From Opitutaceae bacterium (GTDB lineage Bacteria; Verrucomicrobiota; Verrucomicrobiia; Opitutales; Opitutaceae), in assembly GCA_016794665.1 (NCBI GenBank), contig JAEUHB010000223.1, positions 1 to 49,565 of the forward strand: 49,565 nucleotides of DNA. Reading direction: 5' to 3'. Both the position numbers and the translations under genes were made by a program. Positions 27,375-35,902 of the stretch are shown piece after piece. Under the pieces are notes generated by a model. The model was not told where the DNA came from, searched no databases, and worked only from the letters and a program-made list of their open reading frames with translations. The first letter of the stretch is position 1. Every line of letters starts with the position of its first letter.

Positions 27375-28883
27375 TCAGCGGATCTGCGGATCGACTTTGC
27401 CGTGGGGCCACGGCGTGCCGGGGGTGGTCAGCCGCGGGTGATCGGGCGCGGCGTCGGGCTGCAGCTGGGCGGCGAGGGCGAGTCCGGCGTCGGCAAGCTG
27501 GCGGCCGGCAGTGACCGCGAGGTTGCTGTAGAACGTGAGGCGCGTCTCGTAGCCGCCGCCGTCGGGGCCAAAGGCCGCCTCAGTCGGCACGTAGCCCACG
27601 CAACCGTTGGCGAGCGAGACGGGAAACGTGAACGGAAAAGCGCTGCGGCGCTTCTGCTCGAGTCCAAACTCAACGAAAAACTCGGCGGGGCTGCTGAGGA
27701 ACACAGCCGGGCCGACCTGCACGGCCTGCACCTCGACCTGGACGTCGGGCTCGGCGGACACGATGTGGTCGAGCAGCAGCGTCTCGCGCGCAAAGGTCCA
27801 CTCGGTGAGCGCCGCGCCGGCGCCCGCGGGTCTGCCGGCGGCGATGATCTCGCGGGCACGGGCGACGCGCTCGGGTGCGGGCACGCGGCGCGCGATCCGC
27901 CATGTCTTCTGGCGGGCGGAGAGCGTGGCGGCGCCGGTGCGCGGCAGGGTGAGAAGCACCTTCACGGCCTCGGCGCCGACGCGCCCGCCGACTTGCGCCA
28001 TCCAGTCGGCCTGCGTCGGGCGTGCGTAGGGACTGAGGTTGTCCACCTGCGTGACATCTCCGGAGGCCCCGGCGAAAAATATCACCGGCGCTGCTGTGCG
28101 CAGCGCGCCCTGAATCGTGCGCTCCATCGCGCCGGGCCAGTTGGCGGAGATGCCGCCGGGGTTCGTCGTGGCATGGCAGGCGAAGTTCACGATGACGCCG
28201 ATGAGTTTGCCCGCGGCGTCCCACGCGCCGATGACGCCGACCTGCGGATCGACCGGGCCGGCCGGGCCGGTGATGTCGGGGTTCATCGCGCCGGCGTGGC
28301 TCCATGTCCGGCCGTTTTTCATGCGCTGGCGGCGGTTGAAGGCGACTTTGTGCTCCTCGCCGAAGCCAAAGCCGAGCGACGCCAGCGCGCGGCCCGCGTG
28401 CGCGAGACGCACGGCCTCGACGATCTCGCGCTCGACCTTTGCGAGGTAGAGCGGATCGGCGAGGGAGGATTCCTCATAGGCGAGGCGTTGGATATCGCGG
28501 GGCGCGCGATCGAACTGCCCGGGCATCACGATGCCGACGGGGCCCGAGGAGTGTGAATGCGTAGCGGCAATCAACACGGCGCCGGGCGCTAGGCCGGTGG
28601 TGCGGGCGATGCCCGCGCGCGCACGGAGCACGACTTCGCGCGGGATCATCAGCGCGTCGAGCGAGACGAGCGCGACCGGCGAGTGCCCGTCGTCGAAGAC
28701 GGCGGCGCGGACCTTGCACGGATCGACGAAGGTCTTGAAGACGTGGCGCGCGACGGCGTGGGCCTCCCTCATCCCGATCGTTGGCGAAATGTCGCGCTCG
28801 GCAAAGCCGGCGCGCAGGCCTTTGCCGGCAGCGGGGACCGCAACCAGCGCGAGCAGAATGGGCACTAAGGGCGACACCCTCAT
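27375..28883 (-). CDS. Neutral/alkaline ceramidase N-terminal-domain protein (amidase-like)
   Basis: An exported protein of 502 residues with the N-terminal domain of neutral ceramidases: AGFAERDISP (25-34), SLDALM, the zinc-type motif ATHSHSSGP with H109 and H111, and FACHAT with H237. Neutral ceramidases cleave the N-acyl amide of ceramide, but they are about 650-760 residues long and have a C-terminal immunoglobulin-like domain, absent here. A different N-acyl substrate such as an amino sugar is therefore possible. ATG 28883 overlaps the sulfatase stop as ATGA (28880-28883) and begins the signal peptide MRVSPLVPILLALVAVPAAG. It is a clear paralogue of the first gene of the unit at 38577. 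Confidence 0.85.
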   Translation of the reverse strand: MRVSPLVPILLALVAVPAAGKGLRAGFAERDISPTIGMREAHAVARHVFKTFVDPCKVRAAVFDDGHSPVALVSLDALMIPREVVLRARAGIARTTGLAPGAVLIAATHSHSSGPVGIVMPGQFDRAPRDIQRLAYEESSLADPLYLAKVEREIVEAVRLAHAGRALASLGFGFGEEHKVAFNRRQRMKNGRTWSHAGAMNPDITGPAGPVDPQVGVIGAWDAAGKLIGVIVNFACHATTNPGGISANWPGAMERTIQGALRTAAPVIFFAGASGDVTQVDNLSPYARPTQADWMAQVGGRVGAEAVKVLLTLPRTGAATLSARQKTWRIARRVPAPERVARAREIIAAGRPAGAGAALTEWTFARETLLLDHIVSAEPDVQVEVQAVQVGPAVFLSSPAEFFVEFGLEQKRRSAFPFTFPVSLANGCVGYVPTEAAFGPDGGGYETRLTFYSNLAVTAGRQLADAGLALAAQLQPDAAPDHPRLTTPGTPWPHGKVDPQIR

Positions 28884-30316
28884 GGGCTCGGCTTCAGGAC
28901 CTGATACTGGGGGTTGCGAATCCAACCGGCGGGGCGCACCCCCCGGCCTTCGGTCTCATAGTCGCCGATGTGTTCGCGGCCACGCGCGGCGAGTGCCGTC
29001 AGCCGGGCGACAACTTCCGGGTGCGCGGCGAGCACGTCGTTCTTCTCCCCGGGATCGGCGACGACGTCGTAGAGGCGCGCCGGTGCGCTCCCGTCGCGCG
29101 CGAGGAGCGCGGCGTTTTGCCGGACCTGCCGGAGTGGGACAAAAAGTTTCCACGGCCCGGAGCGCACGGCCTGGAGCTGGTCGTAGTGATAATAGTAGAA
29201 TGCCTCGTGCGGCGTGCGCGCGCCGGGCGTGCCGGCGAGAAGGGGCCAGACATCGCGGCCGTCGATCACCTCGGGCCCGGGCGCGGTGGAGCCGGCGAGG
29301 CGCGCAAAAGTCGGCAGCAGATCCATCATCGTCGCGAGCTCGGCGCTGGTGGTGCCGGCGGGTATGCGTGATGGCCAGCGAGCGAGGAAGGGCACGCGGT
29401 TGCCGCCCTCGGCGGTGGAGTTCATGTAGCCGGAGAGCGGGGCATTGCTCCCGCCGTGGGGCGTCCGCCGGGTGCACGAGTTGTCGGCGGTCCAGATGAC
29501 GAGCGTGTCGTCGTCGAGGCCGAGCTTGCGCAGCGCGGACAGGACTTCGCCGGCGGACCAGTCGAGCTCCTCGACGGAGTCGCCGTGCGGGCCGTTGCGC
29601 GACTTGCCGCGGAAGGCGTCGCTGGCGAAGGGCGCGTGCGTGCTGCCGGGCATCGCGTGCGAGATGAGGAGGAAGAACGGGCGCGCGCGGTTCGCGGTGA
29701 TGAAGCGGATGGCCTCGGCGGTCTCGCGCTTGGTGAGTTCGTTGCGGTCCGGCCCGGCCTCGATCACGCTCTCACCCCGCATAAGCGGCAGCGGCGGCCA
29801 AGTCTGGCCCTCGCGCGGCGTCATGTCGTCGCTATAAGGGATGCCCCAATATTCGTCGAAGCCCTGGCGGGTGGGAAGGAACGCGGGCTGATCGCCCAGG
29901 TGCCATTTGCCGATGAGCATCGTGGTGTAGCCGGCGGACTTCAGCACCTCGGCGACGGTGGTCTCGGACGGGTGGAGGCCGATGGGCTCGCCCGGCTGGA
30001 GGACGGCGCCTTGGCGGGCGTTGGCGTGGAGGTTGAGGCGGCGCGGGTGGATGCCGGTCATCAGGCCGGCGCGCGATGGCGTGCAGACGTTGGCCGCGGT
30101 GTAGAAGTGCGTGAACTTGCGCGACTCCGTCGCGAAACGATCAAGATTGGGTGTGCGGTGGAGGGTGGAGCCGTAGGCGCCGATGTCTCCGTAGCCGAGG
30201 TTGTCGCAGAAGAACATGAGGATGTTCGGCGGGCGGCCGGCCTGCGCGGCGCGGGCGGGGCCGAGGGCGCAGACGGTGACGAGCAAGAGGGCGAGGGGTG
30301 AAAAAAGCCGGTTCAT
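28880..30316 (-). CDS. Sulfatase (formylglycine type, arylsulfatase A-like)
   Basis: Exported sulfatase of 478 residues. A signal peptide (MNRLFSPLALLLVTVCALGPARA) leads to PPNILMFFCDNLGYGDIG with D38/N39 metal ligands, then the nucleophile motif C78-T-P-S-R82, LIGKWHLGD and WTADN. GIPYSDDMTP and the GLHPSETTVAEVLKSAGY region are reminiscent of arylsulfatase A and GalN-6-sulfatase relatives. Residues FYYYHYDQLQAVRSGPWKL match the usual C-terminal subdomain. ATG 30316 is preceded by atcaagtccccgc. It lies 22 bases after the TBDR gene, and its stop overlaps the ceramidase-like start. It probably removes an O-sulfate from a saccharide, and needs formylglycine maturation encoded elsewhere. Confidence 0.93.
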   Translation of the reverse strand: MNRLFSPLALLLVTVCALGPARAAQAGRPPNILMFFCDNLGYGDIGAYGSTLHRTPNLDRFATESRKFTHFYTAANVCTPSRAGLMTGIHPRRLNLHANARQGAVLQPGEPIGLHPSETTVAEVLKSAGYTTMLIGKWHLGDQPAFLPTRQGFDEYWGIPYSDDMTPREGQTWPPLPLMRGESVIEAGPDRNELTKRETAEAIRFITANRARPFFLLISHAMPGSTHAPFASDAFRGKSRNGPHGDSVEELDWSAGEVLSALRKLGLDDDTLVIWTADNSCTRRTPHGGSNAPLSGYMNSTAEGGNRVPFLARWPSRIPAGTTSAELATMMDLLPTFARLAGSTAPGPEVIDGRDVWPLLAGTPGARTPHEAFYYYHYDQLQAVRSGPWKLFVPLRQVRQNAALLARDGSAPARLYDVVADPGEKNDVLAAHPEVVARLTALAARGREHIGDYETEGRGVRPAGWIRNPQYQVLKPSP

Positions 30317-30338
30317 GCGGGGACTTGATTCGGGGATT

Positions 30339-33300
30339 TCAGTAGCGCCCCTTGATGCCGAGCGAAAGCGAGGAGCCGTATTCGCTGTTGAGGGAACGGC
30401 GGGCGTAGACGGGCGTGGCGGAGCCGTAGTGGAGCTGAGTGAGCTCATCGTTGAGGAGGTTGCCGACTGCGCCGACGAGCGAGAAGCGGCGCGAGAGCTG
30501 CCACGCGATGCTGATGTCGAGGATGCGGCGCTGGCGGATGTATTGGTAGCCGTCGGGGCCCCACGCGGGTTGCGGCACAAGGCGGTTCAGGCCGCGCCAG
30601 TTCCAGCGCGGGCTGAACGAGAGCCGGCGCCAGTTGAGTTGGAAGCCCCAGTTGGCGGTCTCGGGCACGAAGCTCGTGAACGCGGCGTTGCTCGCGCCGT
30701 CCAGGAAGAGTTTGGTCGCGTTGGCAAACACCGTGATGTGCCGGCCCCACTCGCCGAGCGGCCGCAACGAATGCCGCAGGTTGATCTCATAGCCGCGCAC
30801 GCGGGCGCTGCCGGAGTTGACCGTCGTGGAGACGTTCCAGCCGACGTAGCGCGGGTCGAGATCGAGGGCGGCCACGTCGGCGGCGGTGGCGACCTTCACT
30901 TGGTTGCCGAAGAAATCGGAAATCTCCTTGAGGAAAAAGCCCGCGCTCAGCACGCCGCCGGTGGGCGTGTAATATTCGACGGACAGATCGAAGTTGTCGG
31001 CGGTCCACGGCTTGAGGCCGGTGTTGGTGACGGTGATGTTGCCCTTCACGACGTTGGGGTCGGAGAGCTCGCCCGTCGTGAGATCGAATTCCTGCACGGT
31101 CGCAGTGGGGATGATGTCGGGAAAATTCGGCCGGCCGTAAGTCTGCGCCCACGCGAGGCGGACTTGGAGGTTTTCCTGCACGTTGTGCGTGAGGTGGAGG
31201 CTCGGGAAAAATCCGTCGTAGCTACGGCTCGCGGTGTAGGCGCGCTCCTTGCGCGTGAGGCGGGTCTCCTCAAGCGAGCCCACCGCGCCAGCGTCGGCCC
31301 GGCGGATGCGCGCGCCCTGAGCGTTCCGCGCGAAGGAGCCGTCGGCATTGCGCGCGAACACGGCATTGGGATCGACGAGCAGGCCCTCGCCCTCGACGCC
31401 GGTGTGCTCGTAGCGCACGCCGCCGAGCACGTTGAGCCGGCCCTTGAAGAGCCGCGCCTCGGCCTGCAGGTAGCCGGCCGAGACCGTCTCCTCGGCGAAC
31501 TGCGAGGTGTTGAGCCGGGTGTTCTCGGCGGCGACGACCTGCGCGGGCGTCATCGTGAAGAGCGCGGGGTTGGCGCGGCTGGCGAGCCAGGCCTTCGACG
31601 GGTTGACGCCGATCGGGTTGCGGAAGCCGTTGAAGAGTTCCTGATTCTTGTAGGTGTCGTAGAGGAACTGCTCCACGGTGTCGTTGGCGCCGGTGTAGGT
31701 GAACGTCGCGGACTCACGGCGGGCGTCGACGTTTTGAATCCGTTGCTGGCCTCCGGCCTGAAGCGCGAAGGGGAATGCAAAAACGTCGAGCCGGCGGCGG
31801 AGGTCGGCGTTGGCGTAGCGCGAGCTGAGGACGTGCTTGCGATCGTCGTGGGTGGCGGCCGTGACGCGGTAGTTGGCGGGGTCGAGGAAATCGACCGGGC
31901 GTCCCGTGTTGTCGAAAGCCTCGATCACGCCGGGGCGGTCCTCGCCGATCGTGCGGAAGTTCACGCGCACGGGATTGCGGTTGACGATGGTGACGTTGTT
32001 GAAATGGCCGCGCGTCGTGCTCGGCAGGAGCGTCTCGGAGCGCGAGTAGTTGGCGTTGGCCTCGAGGCGCCAGCGGCCGTCGTCGTAGCGGTAGCCGAGG
32101 TTGAGCCCGGAGGTGTAGTCGACGCTGTATTGCCAGCCACCGGTGGCGTTGAAGGCGCCGCGGCCCGTCGCGCCGAGCGTGAAGTCCGGCCCGTAGCTGA
32201 GCGCCGTGCCGCCGGCGACGGCGGAGGTGGCGTTGGCACCCGCATTCGGCGTCATGATCGTGTGGCCGGTGCTGGCGCGGGTGTTCTTGCCGTGGCGGGC
32301 GCCGAACGTGAGCACGGAGTTGGGCGTCACGCGCCAGTCGGCCTTGGCGCTGTAGATCGTGCGGTTGGTGTAGCGCGGCGAATCCTGGATCGTGAACGAC
32401 TGCAGGAACGGGTTCGCGACGGTCGCGTTGCCGCCGGTGACGGTGTTGGCCCAGGTCTTCCGGCTGATGTTTTGCTCGTTGAACTTCTGATTGAAGACGC
32501 CGGTGAGGACGAAGCCGAAGTTTTTCCCGATGGGCTGCGTGTAGTCGAAATCGAAGCCGGGTTTCACCTTGGAGATGCGCTCGTCCTTGTAGGACGTGGG
32601 CGTGCGGCTGAGGCGCAGGGTGTTGCTCGTGGCGCCGAGGTTGAGGCCGTAGCGGAGCTCCGCGCCGGTGCGCTCAAACGCGTTCTTGCTGATCATGTTG
32701 ATCGAGCCGGCCAGCGTGTCGGCGGGCGTGGCGGGCGTGGGGACCTTGGTGACATCGACGCGCGTGACGTTGTTGAGCGACTGCGTCCGCATCTCGACCG
32801 AGCGGGTGGGGCCGGTGTTGGCGCCCGTGACGATCGGGGCGCCGTCGAAGAGGACCGCGGTCTTGTCGCCGCCCATGCCGCGCACGGAGATGGTGCTGAC
32901 CTCGGCGTTGTCGTAGTCGGCGGACAGGCCGGGGAGGAATTTCAGGAAATCGCCCGCGCTGTTGTTGAACACCTCGCCGAACGCGTCGGTGGCGATCACG
33001 TTCTTGATGTTTGGCGCGAAGCGCTGCTCGTTGGTCGCGATGGCCTGGGCGTCCGTCTCTTTCTGCGACGCGACGTTAAACGCATCGAGCCGGATAATCC
33101 CGCCCGAGCCGGCGGCGCCGCCGTAGCGGGCGAGGCTAGTGAGATCGACGTCGCGCTCGGCCACGCGGCCGGCGGCCACCTCGACCGTCACGGTCTGCAG
33201 GTCGAGATCGGTGTAGAAAATCTCGAGCGTGACGGTGCCGGGGCGGATGTCGGCGAGGCGGTAGCTGCCATATTCGTCGGTGAACACGACCTGGTCGGTG

Positions 33301-33473
33301 CCGCGCACGGCGACGCGCGCGCGGTTGAGGTATTGGCCGGTGGCGACGTTGCGCACGCGGCCGGAAACCGAGCCGGTGGCTTCGGCCGCGGCGCGAACGG
33401 GTGTGGCAAGCGGAACATCCGGGCGCACGCACGCCACGGAGAGGAGAATGAGGGGGAGGGCGGGAATCTTCAT
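30339..33473 (-). CDS. TonB-dependent receptor with N-terminal carboxypeptidase-regulatory-like domain
   Basis: Outer-membrane receptor of 1044 residues, the longest of the six. ATG 33473 begins the signal peptide; residues about 34-112 are a carboxypeptidase-regulatory-like sandwich (SGRVRNVATGQYLNRARV, DEYGSYRLADIRPGTV). LDAFNV (129-134) is the TonB-contact candidate. The plug contains ATDAFGEVFNNSAGDFLKFLPG, VRGMGGDKTAVLFDG and PADTLAGSINMISK; the barrel ends SLGIKGRY with terminal tyrosine. The 72 bases upstream are the largest gap of the minus-strand unit, so an internal promoter there is possible, though none is visible. It probably imports the sulfated compound handled by the neighbouring sulfatases. 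Confidence 0.94.
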   Translation of the reverse strand: MKIPALPLILLSVACVRPDVPLATPVRAAAEATGSVSGRVRNVATGQYLNRARVAVRGTDQVVFTDEYGSYRLADIRPGTVTLEIFYTDLDLQTVTVEVAAGRVAERDVDLTSLARYGGAAGSGGIIRLDAFNVASQKETDAQAIATNEQRFAPNIKNVIATDAFGEVFNNSAGDFLKFLPGLSADYDNAEVSTISVRGMGGDKTAVLFDGAPIVTGANTGPTRSVEMRTQSLNNVTRVDVTKVPTPATPADTLAGSINMISKNAFERTGAELRYGLNLGATSNTLRLSRTPTSYKDERISKVKPGFDFDYTQPIGKNFGFVLTGVFNQKFNEQNISRKTWANTVTGGNATVANPFLQSFTIQDSPRYTNRTIYSAKADWRVTPNSVLTFGARHGKNTRASTGHTIMTPNAGANATSAVAGGTALSYGPDFTLGATGRGAFNATGGWQYSVDYTSGLNLGYRYDDGRWRLEANANYSRSETLLPSTTRGHFNNVTIVNRNPVRVNFRTIGEDRPGVIEAFDNTGRPVDFLDPANYRVTAATHDDRKHVLSSRYANADLRRRLDVFAFPFALQAGGQQRIQNVDARRESATFTYTGANDTVEQFLYDTYKNQELFNGFRNPIGVNPSKAWLASRANPALFTMTPAQVVAAENTRLNTSQFAEETVSAGYLQAEARLFKGRLNVLGGVRYEHTGVEGEGLLVDPNAVFARNADGSFARNAQGARIRRADAGAVGSLEETRLTRKERAYTASRSYDGFFPSLHLTHNVQENLQVRLAWAQTYGRPNFPDIIPTATVQEFDLTTGELSDPNVVKGNITVTNTGLKPWTADNFDLSVEYYTPTGGVLSAGFFLKEISDFFGNQVKVATAADVAALDLDPRYVGWNVSTTVNSGSARVRGYEINLRHSLRPLGEWGRHITVFANATKLFLDGASNAAFTSFVPETANWGFQLNWRRLSFSPRWNWRGLNRLVPQPAWGPDGYQYIRQRRILDISIAWQLSRRFSLVGAVGNLLNDELTQLHYGSATPVYARRSLNSEYGSSLSLGIKGRY

Positions 33474-33545
33474 GGCGGGGTGGTGTTTGGAGGGGCCGGA
33501 GGGAGAGATTCTGGGCGGGCGCGGCGGCAAGAAGCACTTCGTCGT

Positions 33546-34436
33546 TCAACGTGCAGCTTGCTCCCTCGTCCAGCGCAGCAGCAGGTCGCGGATCGTGCCC
33601 ATCTGCCGGAGCAATTGCGCGAGATCGGCGTGGAAGTGCTCGATGGCCCATGGGCCGCGGAAGCCAGCGTCCCAGCCGATTTGGAAGCAGCGCCGCAGAT
33701 CGTAGGCTGCGTGGGACCCAGCGGGGCCGAGCTCAAACGCCTTGAAGTCGCACGAGGCGGCGAGCGGAAACGCCTGCGCGAGCCCGGTGTAGCGCGTGGC
33801 GTCGGCCCAGTTGCCCGTGTCCGGCTGCGCGCGAATCCGCGGGTCCGATGCGCGGATTAGATCGGGGACGCCGTCGGCGTCCTCTTTCATCCAGCCGATG
33901 TTCTCAACGAGCACGGTGAGGCCGCGCGCCGCGCCGTAGTCGGCCAGTTCGCGATACGATGCGGCGATCGCAGGGAGGTCGGCGCGCTTGGTCCCGGGCA
34001 GCGGGCGCACCCAGCGGGCACCGAGACGGGCGGCGGCGTCGAACGCGCCCTTCACCTCGACGACCGCGCGGGCTCGCGTCGCGGGGTCGTTGGCGCCGAG
34101 GTCGGCCTGGGCGAAGTTGATTTTCAGGTTCGTCAGCACGCAGCCGGCGTCGGCTGCGGCGGACCGGAGCCGGTCGAGGTAGGCGGGCTCGAGCGAGACG
34201 AGCGTGGCGGTCATCAGGTCGATGACCTTCATGCCGAGTTCGTCGCGCATGATCCTTGGCAGATCGAGGAGGCGGAGCTTGCCGGGGGCGCGTTCGGGCG
34301 AGAGGTGGCGCATGAACGAACCCGTCGTGATGCCGATCTCGCCGGCGAGGGAGAGCGGGTGTGCCTCGGCGGCCCGGCCGCGCGAGGCAACGGCGGCGGC
34401 GCCGGCGGAGAAGCGGAGGAATTCGCGGCGATTCAT
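33546..34436 (-). CDS. TIM-barrel sugar isomerase-like protein with twin-arginine signal
   Basis: 296 residues starting NRREFLRFSAGAAAV, a twin-arginine export signal, so a folded periplasmic form is likely. The barrel belongs to the AP-endonuclease-2/sugar phosphate isomerase family: E178 (LVENIGW), D206 (QPDTGNW) and E266 (AIEHFHA) match three metal ligands. At the fourth, where related enzymes have histidine (HFKD), the sequence is C-D230-F-K, so histidine appears replaced by aspartate. Metal binding may be altered. ATG 34436 overlaps the upstream TGA as ATGA (34433-34436). Export and pairing with the FAD oxidoreductase suggest a periplasmic isomerase or lyase acting on an oxidised sugar; this is inference. 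Confidence 0.84.
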   Translation of the reverse strand: MNRREFLRFSAGAAAVASRGRAAEAHPLSLAGEIGITTGSFMRHLSPERAPGKLRLLDLPRIMRDELGMKVIDLMTATLVSLEPAYLDRLRSAAADAGCVLTNLKINFAQADLGANDPATRARAVVEVKGAFDAAARLGARWVRPLPGTKRADLPAIAASYRELADYGAARGLTVLVENIGWMKEDADGVPDLIRASDPRIRAQPDTGNWADATRYTGLAQAFPLAASCDFKAFELGPAGSHAAYDLRRCFQIGWDAGFRGPWAIEHFHADLAQLLRQMGTIRDLLLRWTREQAAR

Positions 34437-35902
34437 GCGGCGTCGATCAGCTTGGCGGCGCGGTGAGCGGAACGGGTCGCGGCCTCCAGGCCGCGCCACA
34501 GGCTGTCGAAGCCGGCGCCGGCGAAGTGCACGCGCCCCACGGGCTCGATGAGGTGCGGCCACACCCGGGCGATGCGACCCGGCGGCCACGGCTCGCGCTC
34601 GCAGCCGATGCAGGTGGGCTCTTCCTTCCACCATTGATGCACGATGCACTGCTCGATCGTGGCGGGCGCCTTGCCCGGGTAGAATTTTCGGAATGCCGCG
34701 ATGGTCTCCTCGGGTGTCTGCACCGGCTGGCCGGAGCCGAAGAGCAGGCGGCGTTCGCCCGGCACTTCCGTGGCGGTTTCGCACACGGAGCCCATCCGCG
34801 GGTCGCCGGTGAGGAGGTTGATGCTCGGAATGTCGCCGACCCAAAACGGTGTGCGCGTCTGCAGCAGCACGCGAGACTGCATGCCCATCGGCACGGATTC
34901 GAGCGCGGTCTTTTTCGCGGCCGGCCAGCCCGGCGCGACGTCGAGGGCCGCGATGTTGGCCGGCGCCATCGCGAGGACGAGGTGGTCGGCGGTGAATTCG
35001 CGCGCCTGTCCCGCCTCCTCGCAGCGCACGGTGACGCCCGTCGCGTCATGCCGGATTGAGCGGACAGGGCAGTGGCGCCGGATGCGCGCGCCGAGACGCG
35101 AGGCAAGCGCATCAGTGAGCGTCTGGTTCCCGCCCGCGAGGTGGTAGACCTCGCGCGGCTGCTGGCGCAGGCCGCGGTTGCGGATGATCGCCATGATCCA
35201 GAGGCGGTAGAGGGCCGAGGCGTCGCCCGCGCCGGCGCCGGCGGCCTTGGCCGGGGTGGCGCGCCGGCCGAGCCGTGCGAAACGGATCGCGGCGTCCGAC
35301 GCGCCCTCGCGCGCGGCGAGGTCGGCGGGCAGGAGGCGATCAAGATCGTCGAGGCCCAGGCCGAGCGGGCGGAACTCGTCGCGAAATTGGTCGAGGTATT
35401 TCCCGAAGAAGAGCAGCGGCAGCTCGGAGAGCCCGTGCTGAAGGATGTAGTCGGCCTCACGCGCGGCGAAGCCGAGCCCGAGCAGCCGCGAGCGGTCGGA
35501 AAACACCTCGGCCTCGCTGACCCAGCGGTCGCCCAGTTTGCGGTGGACGTTGTGGTGGCGCGGCCAGACGAGCGGCTTGAGGCGGAACCGATCGATGTAA
35601 TCCCACACGATCGAGTAGGCCGGGCGGGCCGGGATGTTCTCGGCGCCGACATCCGCGTAGAGTCCGTCGGGCAGCGGGTCGCGGATGGTCTTCACGTGGC
35701 CGCCCGCGCGGCGCGAGGCCTCGAGCACCGTCACGTCGTGGCCGCGCTCCATCAACTCGAAGGCGCAGGAGAGTCCGGCGAGGCCGGCGCCCGCGACGAG
35801 CACGCGCTTTGGCCGGCGGCCGCCGGCGGCCCGGGCCGAGGCGCCGAGGGCGAGGCCGGCGACGAGCGTGGCGCCGGAGCGGATGGCGTCGCGGCGGTTC
35901 AC
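34433..35902 (-). CDS. Tat-exported FAD-dependent oxidoreductase, amine oxidase family
   Basis: 489 residues. A twin-arginine signal (NRRDAIRSGATLVAGLALG) is followed by the FAD-binding GAGLAG (38-43), acidic E61 and RAGG (65-68). The C-terminal VHFAGAGFDSLWRGLEAATRSAHRAA is the second flavin-contacting segment of flavin amine oxidases. It probably oxidises an amine or alcohol in the periplasm, or acts as a desaturase; the substrate is unknown. No ATG fits; GTG 35902 overlaps the sulfatase stop as GTGA (35899-35902) and begins the Tat signal. Its own stop overlaps the TIM-barrel gene start. If the substrate is an amino sugar, oxidation at nitrogen would suit the adjacent SGSH-like sulfatase and N-acetyltransferase. 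Confidence 0.87.
   Translation of the reverse strand: MNRRDAIRSGATLVAGLALGASARAAGGRRPKRVLVAGAGLAGLSCAFELMERGHDVTVLEASRRAGGHVKTIRDPLPDGLYADVGAENIPARPAYSIVWDYIDRFRLKPLVWPRHHNVHRKLGDRWVSEAEVFSDRSRLLGLGFAAREADYILQHGLSELPLLFFGKYLDQFRDEFRPLGLGLDDLDRLLPADLAAREGASDAAIRFARLGRRATPAKAAGAGAGDASALYRLWIMAIIRNRGLRQQPREVYHLAGGNQTLTDALASRLGARIRRHCPVRSIRHDATGVTVRCEEAGQAREFTADHLVLAMAPANIAALDVAPGWPAAKKTALESVPMGMQSRVLLQTRTPFWVGDIPSINLLTGDPRMGSVCETATEVPGERRLLFGSGQPVQTPEETIAAFRKFYPGKAPATIEQCIVHQWWKEEPTCIGCEREPWPPGRIARVWPHLIEPVGRVHFAGAGFDSLWRGLEAATRSAHRAAKLIDAA

Noticed and set aside
33474..33545. The 72-base gap before the receptor at 33473, considered as a terminator plus new promoter.
   Set aside because: No hairpin with T-run and no recognisable -35/-10 pair is visible; it is kept only as the likeliest place for an internal promoter.
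30201..33860. A very long open frame on the plus strand (about 1200 codons) opposite the receptor gene at 30339; similar ones at 1761-4937 (-), 11820-13934 (+), 18833-20677 (+) and 45553-48585 (-).
   Set aside because: Each lies opposite a well-supported gene, is dominated by R, G, A, V and E, shows no domain or signal peptide, and is explained by high-GC codon usage that removes stops from the opposite strand.
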